Positions 1-5,699 of a DNA stretch of 10,184 bases are shown here, in pieces. Each line of letters opens with the position of its first letter. The first letter of the stretch is position 1. The notes beneath the pieces were generated by a model. That model was not told the DNA's origin. It did not search any database and saw only the letters and a list, made by a program, of their open reading frames with translations. This stretch comes from Acidimicrobiales bacterium (GTDB taxonomy: Bacteria > Actinomycetota > Acidimicrobiia > Acidimicrobiales > JANYDT01): contig JANYHQ010000041.1 of the NCBI GenBank assembly GCA_025358985.1, positions 1 to 10,184 on the forward strand. The letters run 5' to 3'. Made by a program: the position numbers and the translations under genes.

Positions 1-53
1 GACATCTCATTCGTCTGATAGCGCCAAGCGTGACAATTTCAACCGGAGAAACC

Positions 54-119
54 ATGACCGCTGACGCCGTTCCGACAATTGATATGCTCGACGCGCCTTG
101 GTTTGAACTGCACCCCTGA
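54..119 (+). pseudogene. 5' stub of a gene cut by the IS3-family element
   Basis: An ATG at 54 follows a good ribosome binding site (GGAGAA at 45-50, spacing 3). It opens a frame MTADAVPTIDMLDAPWF that is native up to about base 103. There the IS left end begins, and the frame runs only five more codons before a TGA at 117-119 inside the IS end. The 'PTIDMLD' opening faintly recalls the N-termini of some actinobacterial cytochromes P450, but 17 residues are too few to assign a family. No continuation is seen right of the IS (from 3281), so the rest was deleted or lies elsewhere. That the stub is the start of a real gene is inferred from the start codon and binding site. Confidence 0.5.
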
Positions 120-129
120 TTCCGGAGTT
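104..129 (+). repeat. Left terminal inverted repeat of the IS3-family element
   Basis: Begins TGAACTGCACCCC and ends in the 13-bp block TGATTCCGGAGTT. That block is repeated exactly, inverted, at 3255-3267. Over 26 positions, 20 match the right end. The TG terminus is the expected IS3-family tip. The repeat lies 20 bp upstream of the OrfA start. Confidence 0.85.
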
Positions 130-148
130 CTTCTGAGAGGATTCTGAA

Positions 149-457
149 TTGTCTAGACCGATGTTTGATGCTGAGTTTCGTGCTCGTGCTTGTGATCTTG
201 TCCGTTCGTCGTCGAAACCTCGGTCGAGGATCGCGGCTGATCTGGGGGTGTCGGACGCTATGTTGTATCGGTGGATGGCCAGATCAAACACCCCGAAACC
301 GCCCGTCGCTGACGGTGACGATGAACCATTGACCCCGACTGAGCGGGCGGAGCTGAAACGGCTCCGCAAAGCTCAGCATGAATGGGAAATGGAACGCGAA
401 ATCCTAAAAAAAGCGACGGCCTTCGTGTGTCACGAACGTGAGGTGAGATTGGTGTAG
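149..457 (+). CDS. IS3-family transposase OrfA (interrupted by group II intron at codon 92/93)
   Basis: OrfA supplies the DNA-binding and multimerisation part of the IS3 transposase. The N-terminal half holds a helix-turn-helix (about residues 8-45, IAADLGVSDAMLYRWMA). A leucine-zipper-like helix follows (about 60-90, ending EMEREILKKATAF). The TTG start at 149 is preceded by GAGAGG at 135-140 (spacing 8); an ATG at 161 (residue 5) is an alternative. As it stands the frame reads ten codons into the intron (VCHEREVRLV) and stops at 455-457, 102 aa. After splicing 424 to 2338 it would instead end AFWVKENGS-stop (99 aa), the normal C-terminus for this family, with its TGA at 2359-2361 overlapping the OrfB TTG. 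An A7 run at 406-412 allows -1 frameshifting into OrfB. The family is certain; the spliced end is inferred from intron boundaries. Confidence 0.88.
   Translation: MSRPMFDAEFRARACDLVRSSSKPRSRIAADLGVSDAMLYRWMARSNTPKPPVADGDDEPLTPTERAELKRLRKAQHEWEMEREILKKATAFVCHEREVRLV
406..413 (+). promoter_or_regulatory. A7-G slippery site for programmed -1 frameshift (OrfA to OrfAB)
   Basis: In the OrfA frame the codons are CTA AAA AAA GCG. This gives an in-frame A-AAA-AAA heptamer followed by G, a class known to promote -1 slippage in IS3-family elements. After slipping, the frame reads AGC GAC GGC CTT, then C plus TG across the splice junction (424/2338-2339), then GGT AAA GGA GAA CGG GTC into the OrfB TTG at 2358 with no stop. 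The predicted OrfAB is 88 + 11 + 294 = 393 residues. In unspliced DNA the -1 frame stops at 439-441. Confidence 0.75.
413..424 (+). other. Intron-binding sites IBS2 (413-417) and IBS1 (419-424) in the 5' exon
   Basis: The six exon bases directly before the intron, GCCTTC (419-424), are an exact complement of GAAGGC at 690-695, which sits in a hairpin loop of intron domain I. Just upstream, GCGAC (413-417) can pair with GTCGT at 655-659 using one G-U pair. This is the IBS1/EBS1 and IBS2/EBS2 arrangement by which group II introns recognise their 5' exon. IBS1 is strongly supported, IBS2 moderately. Confidence 0.75.
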
Positions 458-654
458 TTGCCGGTTTTGTTGAGCGGTGCTGTATCAGAGATGGAGGTTT
501 GGCCCTCCGGGATCGCCTTGCAGGAGGTGGTTTCAAACCACCGCAAGCTGCGTCGGTTAAGAGCCGGGGTGGTGAGCGTTGCGGAAAGGCACACCGTTTG
601 AGTGTGTCGAGGTGTGGATTGGAAAGACGAGCGTGAGCGAACCATTGATGACGT

Positions 655-659
655 GTCGT
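655..659 (+). other. Candidate EBS2 of the group II intron
   Basis: GTCGT lies 231 nt into the intron, about where EBS2 sits in known introns. It pairs with exon bases GCGAC (413-417), one pair being G-U. The flanks TGATG (upstream) and CATCA (downstream, before EBS1) could close a stem around it. A five-base match alone is weak; position and order relative to EBS1 support it. Confidence 0.45.
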
Positions 660-681
660 AATGCTTAAGATGACATCAGAA

Positions 682-703
682 CCGGGCAGGAAGGCGCGCC
701 CGG
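682..703 (+). other. EBS1 hairpin of intron domain I
   Basis: The stem CCGGGC (682-687) pairs with GCCCGG (698-703) and closes a 10-nt loop. The loop contains GAAGGC (690-695), the exact complement of IBS1 at 419-424. A roughly 10-11 nt loop presenting EBS1 about 265 nt into the intron is the expected group II geometry. A second GAAGGT at 751-756 could pair with one wobble, but I saw no comparable closing stem around it. Confidence 0.8.
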
Positions 704-1001
704 GATTGGCTGAGGGGTTACCTGTTTACTGCCTCAGTGGTGTCCGGCATGAAGGTGGCGTGAGTCCAATCCAGGCTTTGGTATGGAACGTGAGAACCTG
801 TCGTTTGTTGCGTCGAATTGTTGTTTGTTCGGCGACGGGAGGACCCCAAGCTGCTGGAACGGTGAGGGGCAGAGTACCGGTGGCAAGCACAGGGACGGAT
901 CGTCTTGTAGTAGCGGTGATGCCTGGTAATTCGGGCGGAGCGAAGGAGACGAATTATCGGGGTGTGTTTGTCGGGCAACCACTTTTGGGTGGGAGGACCT
1001 G

Positions 1002-2246
1002 GTGAGCGCACCGAAGCAGGTGAAACCGTTTGCTATTTCGAAACGGGTTGTGTTTGAAGCGTGGGGGAAGGTGAAAGCGAATGGTGGAGCTGCTGGGGTT
1101 GATGGTCAATCGATCGCTGAGTTCGAGATGGATTTGCAATCGAATCTGTATCGGGTTTGGAATCGGATGTCATCGGGAACGTATTTCCCTCCGGCGGTAC
1201 GTGCTGTTGAAATACCGAAAGCAACAGGTGGGGTCAGGGTTCTTGGGGTTCCGACTGTAACGGATCGGGTTGCTCAGACCGTTGTTCGTTCCTATTTGGA
1301 GCCGTTGGTGGAACCGTTGTTCCACCCGGATTCGTATGGGTATCGGCCTGGTCGATCGGCTTTGGATGCGGTGGGGGCGTGCCGGGAACGGTGCTGGAAG
1401 AGCGACTGGGTGATCGATCTTGACATTCGGGCGTTCTTTGACTCGCTGAATCATGACCTTGTGATGCGTACGGTAGCGAAACACACGGATCTTCCGTGGG
1501 TGTTGTTGTATGTGCAACGGTGGCTGGTTGCGCCGCTGAAACATGTTGATGGCACGGTATCGGCGAGAGCGCAGGGAACCCCGCAAGGGTCTGCGATCTC
1601 ACCGTTGTTAGCGAATCTTTTCTTGCATTACGCGTTTGATCGGTGGCTGGCCCGGGAGTTTCCGGTGGTCTCGTTCGAACGTTACGCTGATGACGCGGTG
1701 ATTCATTGCGTAAGCAAAAGTCAGGCCGTGTTGGTGTTGTCGCGTTTGAAGAAGCGAATGGGTCAGGTCGGGTTGGAACTTCATCCTGATAAGACTCGGA
1801 TCGTGTACTGCAAGGACGTGAATCGTTCCGGGTCTCATGATCATGAGCAGTTCAACTTTTTGGGGTACGCGTTTCGGTCCCGGATTGTTTCAGGGAAACA
1901 AGGACTGTTTGTCAGTTTCTCTCCAGCGATCTCGGACCCTGCAGCTAAAACGATGCGTGGCAAGATCAAGGCATGGCGTTTGCATAACCGCAGCGAGTCA
2001 TCGATTGGTCATCTCAGTTTGATGATCAACCCGATCGTCACCGGATGGATAACGTATTACGGTCGGTTTCACCGGTCGAAATTGTTTCCTTCCTTACAGA
2101 ACATCAACAAGTATTTGATGCGATGGGCGATGAAGAAGTACAAACGATTCCGAAACCGTCCAACGGCCGCACGGGCATGGTTACGAACGATTTCCGTTCG
2201 TCAACCAGGACTGTTCGCGCACTGGCGGCTCGGACTCACCCCATGA
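1002..2246 (+). CDS. ltrA: Group II intron reverse transcriptase/maturase
   Basis: The intron-encoded protein helps the intron RNA fold and splice, and copies it into DNA during retrohoming. It has 414 aa. The reverse transcriptase domain spans about residues 15-290: GGVRVLGVPTVTDRVAQ (76-92), the first catalytic Asp in VIDLDIRAFFDSLNHD (about 137-152), QGTPQGSAISPLLANLFLHY (191-210) and the catalytic YADD (228-231). Domain X/maturase follows at about 310-385, including GWITYYGRF (348-356). The protein ends at FAHWRLGLTP with no HNH endonuclease domain, so integration probably relies on a nick or replication-fork primer, as in other En-minus introns (inference). The GTG start at 1002 follows GGGAGG (991-996) at 5-nt spacing. 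The stop lies 17 nt before domain V, in the normal domain IV position. No frameshift or lost catalytic residue is seen. Confidence 0.95.
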   Translation: MSAPKQVKPFAISKRVVFEAWGKVKANGGAAGVDGQSIAEFEMDLQSNLYRVWNRMSSGTYFPPAVRAVEIPKATGGVRVLGVPTVTDRVAQTVVRSYLEPLVEPLFHPDSYGYRPGRSALDAVGACRERCWKSDWVIDLDIRAFFDSLNHDLVMRTVAKHTDLPWVLLYVQRWLVAPLKHVDGTVSARAQGTPQGSAISPLLANLFLHYAFDRWLAREFPVVSFERYADDAVIHCVSKSQAVLVLSRLKKRMGQVGLELHPDKTRIVYCKDVNRSGSHDHEQFNFLGYAFRSRIVSGKQGLFVSFSPAISDPAAKTMRGKIKAWRLHNRSESSIGHLSLMINPIVTGWITYYGRFHRSKLFPSLQNINKYLMRWAMKKYKRFRNRPTAARAWLRTISVRQPGLFAHWRLGLTP

Positions 2247-2263
2247 GACCTGCTCGATGATGG

Positions 2264-2297
2264 GAGCCGTGTGAGTCGAGAGGTTCACGCACGGTTC
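2264..2297 (+). ncRNA. Group II intron domain V (catalytic hairpin)
   Basis: A 34-nt hairpin with the catalytic AGC triad at 2265-2267. The lower stem GAGCCGTG pairs with CACGGTTC. A two-base bulge (GC) is followed by the upper stem TGAGTC/GGTTCA, capped by a GAGA (GNRA) tetraloop. Length, triad, bulge and loop all fit bacterial domain V, so the ribozyme core appears intact. Confidence 0.92.
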
Positions 2298-2337
2298 TGA
2301 GAGAGCCGGAGGGTGAGATCCCCTCCGGCCACTCGCC
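2298..2337 (+). ncRNA. Group II intron domain VI with branch-point adenosine
   Basis: A perfect 9-bp stem GCCGGAGGG (2305-2313) / CCCTCCGGC (2321-2329) closes a 7-nt loop. Below it GAG (2301-2303) can pair with CTC (2332-2334), leaving A2331 unpaired. That A is the seventh base from the proposed 3' end (2337), the usual branch-point place. The tail CCACTCGCC resembles the CTACTCGAC-type ends of related introns but lacks the A in the penultimate position. Confidence 0.8.
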
Positions 2338-2357
2338 TGGGTAAAGGAGAACGGGTC

Positions 2358-3242
2358 TTGATCTACCAGTTCATCGATGCCGAGAAGGCCAATTACCCGA
2401 TCCGGATCTTGTGCCGTGTCTTGGACCTTCCGCAATCATCGTATTTCGATTGGAACCGCCAAGGTCGGCTTCTGGCCGCCGAACGCGGTGTCGTCGACGC
2501 AGTGATCGTTGCCGAAATCCGGGAGGTTCACGCCTGGTCCGGGGGCACTTACGGGGCGGTGAAGATTTGTGACCGGATGCGCAAGCGGGGTCGCCGGATC
2601 TCGTGTCGCAGAGTCGCTGAGCTGATGGCCGAACACCGTATCCAGGGGGTTTGTGGCAGGGAGCCGGGTGTTCGGACCACTATCCGCGACCGGCACCCGT
2701 GGCCGTTCCCTGACCTGGTGCAACGACGGTTCAGGCCGTGTCGGCCCGACGTTGTCTGGTATTCCGATATCACCTACATTTGGGTTGGTGGCCGGTTCTG
2801 GTTCTTGGCCACGGTGATCGACGCGGCCACGAAACAGGTTGTCGGGTGGGCGTTCGCAGACCATATGCGCACCGATCTTGTCATCGACGCGTTGCATGCT
2901 GCAGTGCGACGCAGAGGCCGGGTCCGGCCTGGGATCATCTTTCATTCCGACCGTGGTGCCCAATACACTTCGAATGAATTCGGCCGGGTGTGTGCCCTGT
3001 ATAAGATGAAACAGTCGATGGGATATACCGGTGTTTGTTGGGATAACGCCGGGGCCGAATCGTTCTTTGCGACACTGAAACGTGAACTGATCTACCGTTA
3101 CCGGTGGGACAACGCCACAGCGTTGCACCAGGACCTCTACTGGTGGATCGAAGCCTGGTACAACAACAACCGCACCCACCTCACACTCGGGCTCCGCACA
3201 CCCAACCAAGCCCACCAAGACCACTACCGCACCGCTACCTAA
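2358..3242 (+). CDS. IS3-family transposase OrfB (DDE catalytic subunit)
   Basis: OrfB carries the RNase H-fold DDE integrase core that cuts and joins IS DNA, and is normally expressed as OrfAB by frameshift. I start it at TTG 2358 because that codon lies in the 3' exon and overlaps the spliced OrfA TGA (TTGA); the open frame also extends upstream, but through intron domain VI. The protein is 294 aa. The first 110 residues hold a helix-turn-helix-like region (YPIRILCRVLDLPQSSYF). The catalytic residues are D137 (WYSDITY), D198 (FHSDRGAQY) and E234 (DNAGAESFFATLKREL), with 35 residues between the last two, as expected for DD(35)E. The C-terminus (AWYNNNRTHLTLGLRTPNQ) is typical of the family. 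No lesion is seen. Production as OrfAB would need splicing of the intron. Confidence 0.93.
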   Translation: MIYQFIDAEKANYPIRILCRVLDLPQSSYFDWNRQGRLLAAERGVVDAVIVAEIREVHAWSGGTYGAVKICDRMRKRGRRISCRRVAELMAEHRIQGVCGREPGVRTTIRDRHPWPFPDLVQRRFRPCRPDVVWYSDITYIWVGGRFWFLATVIDAATKQVVGWAFADHMRTDLVIDALHAAVRRRGRVRPGIIFHSDRGAQYTSNEFGRVCALYKMKQSMGYTGVCWDNAGAESFFATLKRELIYRYRWDNATALHQDLYWWIEAWYNNNRTHLTLGLRTPNQAHQDHYRTAT

Positions 3243-3254
3243 CCAACCAACCCC

Positions 3255-3280
3255 AACTCCGGAATCAAGGGTTTGCTCCA
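3255..3280 (-). repeat. Right terminal inverted repeat of the IS3-family element
   Basis: Read on the minus strand it begins TGGAGCAAACCC and ends with TGATTCCGGAGTT, matching the left end at 20 of 26 positions. It begins 12 bp after the OrfB stop, after a short CCAA-rich run (3243-3254). Confidence 0.85.
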
Positions 3281-3328
3281 GCCAAGCGAAGAAAGGCGTG
3301 CCGCTAACGCGGAGGAGCGGAACGAAAA

Positions 3329-3418
3329 ATGACGACCGTATCCGTTAACGTCTCGAAGCATTCGCTGTTCATACATGTGTCGAACAGCCGCCCTCTTCAC
3401 CGAAAGGGAACAACGTGA
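3329..3418 (+). CDS. Possible 29-residue upstream ORF coupled to the next gene
   Basis: ATG 3329 follows GGAGGAG (3311-3317, spacing 11) and encodes MTTVSVNVSKHSLFIHVSNS plus nine residues. Its TGA (3416-3418) overlaps the GTG start of the next gene (3415), the 4-base overlap of translationally coupled pairs. It has no recognisable homology and could be chance. If real, it would be a leader peptide for the MDMPI-like gene. Confidence 0.3.
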   Translation: MTTVSVNVSKHSLFIHVSNSRPLHRKGTT

Positions 3419-4218
3419 CAAAGGCCGCCATCGACGGACTACGGGCAAACCACCAAAATATGCAGGCCGTGTTTGGATCGCTGAGCGATGCCGAGTGGGA
3501 CCTGCCAAGCGCCTGCGCCGGCTGGCGCGTGCAGGAGGTCCTGGCGCACGTCACTTCGAACTTCAAAGAACTTGCCGACCCCAGCCCCGCGCCGGCTGAA
3601 CCGCCTCCGGACCTCCCGGCCGAACAGATGGTCGAAGCGCTCGTCACTCCTCGACGGACGTGGACCGCAGAAGAGGTACTTGCGGAGTACGACCAGCATC
3701 GCGACGTTGCGATCGCGGCGCTCGCCGCAATGCAGGAAGATCCGGTCGCCTCGACCGAAATTCCTCTCGCCGACCTTGGCACCTACGCCATGCACTGGCT
3801 CGCCAACGCCTACTGCTTCGACCACTACTGCCATCTCCGCCACGACACGATGGCACCAGCCGGTCCAATCAAACGGGTGCTGCCACCCGCCGACGATGTC
3901 CGAGTCAGGCCGGGCATCGACTGGATGATCGCCGGTCTTCCGCAGATGTGCCGCGCACCGCTGTCGATCGTCACACGTCCGTGGCGACTTGAACTCACCG
4001 GCGCCGGCGAAGGCGCCTGGACCGTCCGTCCGGTTGGCGCGAACGGACTCGTCACTATCGTCGAAGACTCCGATCGTGATGTCGCTGCCACCGTAACATC
4101 AACCGCTCATGACTTCGTCAGTTGGGGCACGCAGCGAAGCGCATGGCGAATCGCCTGCACGCTCCGCGGTGACGTCGACTACGTCGCGTCCGTCCTTGAC
4201 GCGATCAACATCATCTGA
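3415..4218 (+). CDS. MDMPI/DinB-superfamily mycothiol-dependent enzyme
   Basis: A 267-aa protein with the two-part layout of the MDMPI family. An N-terminal DinB-like four-helix bundle covers about residues 5-155, and a C-terminal sterol-carrier-like alpha/beta domain about 175-265. In the family the N-terminal bundle binds a divalent metal through one His and a later Glu-x3-His. Here H45 (VQEVLAHVTSNF) and H140 in CFDHYCHLRHD fit, but Asp136 replaces the usual Glu, so metal binding may differ (inference from motif spacing). The GTG start has its own AAAGGGA just upstream, and an N-terminus of this length is usual. Members use or depend on mycothiol in Actinobacteria; the substrate is unknown. 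It is the first gene right of the IS and appears intact. Confidence 0.8.
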   Translation: MTKAAIDGLRANHQNMQAVFGSLSDAEWDLPSACAGWRVQEVLAHVTSNFKELADPSPAPAEPPPDLPAEQMVEALVTPRRTWTAEEVLAEYDQHRDVAIAALAAMQEDPVASTEIPLADLGTYAMHWLANAYCFDHYCHLRHDTMAPAGPIKRVLPPADDVRVRPGIDWMIAGLPQMCRAPLSIVTRPWRLELTGAGEGAWTVRPVGANGLVTIVEDSDRDVAATVTSTAHDFVSWGTQRSAWRIACTLRGDVDYVASVLDAINII

Positions 4219-4604
4219 CCCTCATGGAGAACGGATGTCAACGGCCAACTTGTTGTCTTCGGTGGTGGCCAGGTGAAAGTCCTCGAGGTCGAACATACTG
4301 ACGTTGCCGAGCGGGCTGAAGGTTAAACGGGACGTGGAAACGCCAAAACTTTACGTGAGCCCGCAAACACCTCAACGGATTCTGGCCGACACCAGAGGTT
4401 CCGCTCGTAACCGGCGCGATGCAGTGCTGGGGCGCACGCAATCGGGCCGATGTGCTCGTTCGACGATCGGGCAGCGTGCGATGATGAGCCGATGGACGAT
4501 GTCAGCTGTGTGAGAGGGAACGCACCAACTCTCGCCCGAAGCGGGCGTCACATCGACACCGTTTGCCGGGTCAAGTCCCGTCGAGCAAGTCGTTCAAGGC
4601 GGGG
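4219..4604. other. Gene-free interval with a possible minus-strand gene remnant
   Basis: No complete gene is seen in these 386 bases. On the minus strand 4320-4222 is an open stretch with very high third-position GC, ending in TGA, that reads FSPLGNVSMFDLEDFH and then 17 more residues (LATTEDNKLAVDIRSP at the end). It could be the 3' tip of a lost gene, since upstream the composition drops and the frame is soon closed by a stop. I do not recognise the sequence. The remainder, about 4321-4530, is AT-richer and shows nothing convincing. Confidence 0.3.
4533..4547 (-). terminator. Short GC-rich hairpin downstream of the monooxygenase gene
   Basis: CGCCCG-AAG-CGGGCG forms a 6-bp stem with a 3-base loop, 57 bp past the end of the minus-strand gene 4605-5447. 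No U-tract follows on the minus strand, so it is at best a weak or Rho-assisted terminator. Confidence 0.25.
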
Positions 4605-5447
4605 TCAGGTGCGCAGCGGGGCCAAGGCGTCGGCGATGGCGGCGAGCGGGGCGGGGGTGTGGGGGGCCGGGAGGATCACGATGGCGGTGTCGGCGCCTGC
4701 CTCGGACCACTGAGCGGCCTGGTCGGCGAGGGCAGTCGGCCCCGCAATGGGGTCGTAGCGGAGGTTGATCGACATCTCGATCTCGCCCGGGTCACGGCCG
4801 ATGTCGGCGCAGTGCTGCAACAAGATATCCCGGCTCGCCTGCCAATCGCCGGTCGTGCCCGAGAGGGCGTTCCAGTGCTGGGCGTAGCAGGCAACGGCGC
4901 GCAGGGTGCGCTTCGGGCCGGTGCCGCCGATGGCGATAGGTGGATACGGTCGTTGCACCGGCTTCGGCTCGCACCTGGCCTCACGCAGTTGGAACCAGGT
5001 GCCGTCGAAGTTCGCCACCTCGTCACGGAGGAGGCGGATGATCACCTCACAGCCTTCGTCGAACTGGTCGAAACGTTCCTTCCACGGGCTGAGGGGAATG
5101 CCCAGGGCGGTGGCCTCGTCGGAATTCCAACCGGCGCCGAGGCCGACGATGAGACGTCCACCGCTGATCACGTCAACCGTCGCTGCCATGTTGGCGAGGA
5201 CCGACGGATGGCGGTACGGCATGCCGCTGACCTGACATCCGATACGGATGCGCGAGGTGGCCATCGCCATGGCGGCGAGCATCGTCCAACCCTCCAGGCA
5301 CGAACCGGTGCGGTCGGAGAAGATCGGTTCGAAGTGGTCGAAGTTCCACGCCGTCTCGTACAGGTCGATGGTGTCGGCCTCCTTCCAGACAGCGAGCATG
5401 TCGGCCCACGTGGTGTGCATGGGGGCGGTCTTCATACCGAAGCGCAT
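4605..5447 (-). CDS. LLM-class F420-dependent oxidoreductase
   Basis: A cytoplasmic TIM-barrel monooxygenase/dehydrogenase of the bacterial luciferase-like superfamily. Actinobacterial members of this type usually use cofactor F420. The protein is 280 aa from ATG 5447, chosen because a strong AAGGAG lies 5 bp upstream and MRFGMKT is a typical N-terminus. The frame is open further upstream, but that translation is not protein-like. Family marks are ETAWNFDHFEPIF (about 30-42), the MAMATSRIRIGCQVSG strand (about 59-74), the RHPSVLANMAATVDVISGGR segment followed by GLGAGWN, and PPIAIGGTGPKRTLR. No electron-transfer partner or pathway neighbour is next to it, so the substrate cannot be guessed. 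It appears intact. Confidence 0.88.
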   Translation of the reverse strand: MRFGMKTAPMHTTWADMLAVWKEADTIDLYETAWNFDHFEPIFSDRTGSCLEGWTMLAAMAMATSRIRIGCQVSGMPYRHPSVLANMAATVDVISGGRLIVGLGAGWNSDEATALGIPLSPWKERFDQFDEGCEVIIRLLRDEVANFDGTWFQLREARCEPKPVQRPYPPIAIGGTGPKRTLRAVACYAQHWNALSGTTGDWQASRDILLQHCADIGRDPGEIEMSINLRYDPIAGPTALADQAAQWSEAGADTAIVILPAPHTPAPLAAIADALAPLRT

Positions 5448-5699
5448 GTGGACTCCTTGGTGGTTGCGATGAAGGGCGGTCGAGTGCGAGGTTACCGGGG
5501 CGTCGGTTCTTCCTGGTCGTTGGCAGCGTCGGTTCCGCGCGTTTCGCGAGAGGGCGAGAGGGTGGGCAGCGGCGATGGTTTGCTGATGTCCGACATCGCC
5601 GACCGCAAAGTTGCGCGTCACTGGCCTCGACGTCGATCAAGCGAGTGTTCGTCGGGCCTCGGCCGGATAGCCGCGCCCGCGGCATGACGCGGTTTGTCG
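5448..5699. other. Gene-free interval upstream of the monooxygenase gene
   Basis: These 252 bases hold the minus-strand ribosome binding site (AAGGAG at 5453-5458) and presumably the promoter of the monooxygenase gene, though I could not pick a convincing -35/-10 pair. Open frames here give low-complexity, arginine- and serine-rich translations that look non-coding. Confidence 0.4.

Larger units (their letters stand above)
425..2337 (+). mobile_element. Group II intron (IIB-like), full length, inserted in IS3 orfA
   Basis: A self-splicing retroelement of 1913 nt. The 5' end is GTGTG (425-429), matching the GUGYG consensus. Domain I holds an EBS1 hairpin (682-703) and a likely EBS2 (655-659). 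The segment GGAACGTGAGAACCTGTC (785-802) resembles conserved domain I sequence of bacterial introns. The maturase gene lies at 1002-2246 in the domain IV position. A 34-nt domain V (2264-2297) and a domain VI with an unpaired A (2331) seven bases from the 3' end follow. The boundary 424/2338 is supported independently: joining it restores both the OrfA C-terminus and the -1 frame to OrfB. One oddity is that the last two bases are CC rather than the usual AY. Intact ribozyme parts and an intact maturase suggest it may be active. The subclass is inferred. Confidence 0.93.
104..3280 (+). mobile_element. IS3-family insertion sequence carrying a group II intron
   Basis: The element is bounded by 26-bp imperfect inverted repeats (104-129 and 3255-3280; 20 of 26 positions match, with a 13-bp identical inner block), and both ends begin 5'-TG as in the IS3 family. 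It encodes OrfA (149 onward) and OrfB with a DDE domain (2358-3242), the usual IS3 layout. Without the 1913-nt intron (425-2337) it would be 1264 bp, normal for the family. The OrfB opening (FIDAEKANYPIRILCRVL) points to the IS3 subgroup. No 3-5 bp target duplication is visible: GTT precedes 104 and GCC follows 3280. This suggests a deletion or recombination after insertion, or mutated duplications. Both genes look intact, so activity is possible. Confidence 0.9.

Noticed and set aside
661..1005. A 114-codon open frame upstream of the maturase.
   Set aside because: It lies in structured intron domains I-III, including EBS1, and its translation is not protein-like.
2313..2357. Extension of OrfB upstream to GTG 2313.
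   Set aside because: These bases are intron domain VI; the residues do not match the family, and the TTG at 2358 fits the exon.
23..3288. GCCAAGCG occurs at 23-30 and again directly right of the IS at 3281-3288, like a target duplication.
   Set aside because: The left copy is 74 bp away from the IS end, and 8 bp is longer than IS3-family duplications. Most likely chance.
93..3290. Extended inverted similarity outside the IS ends (CCTTGG at about 97-102 and CCAAGC at 3282-3287).
   Set aside because: Needs a gap to align and lies outside the TG/CA tips, so the IS ends were kept at 104 and 3280.
4304..4713. Two plus-strand open frames of 69 and 87 codons right of the first MDMPI-like gene.
   Set aside because: No binding site, no coding-like composition and no recognisable motif.
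4563..5687. A 374-codon plus-strand open frame over the monooxygenase gene.
   Set aside because: It is the antisense shadow of the clear luciferase-like protein on the minus strand.
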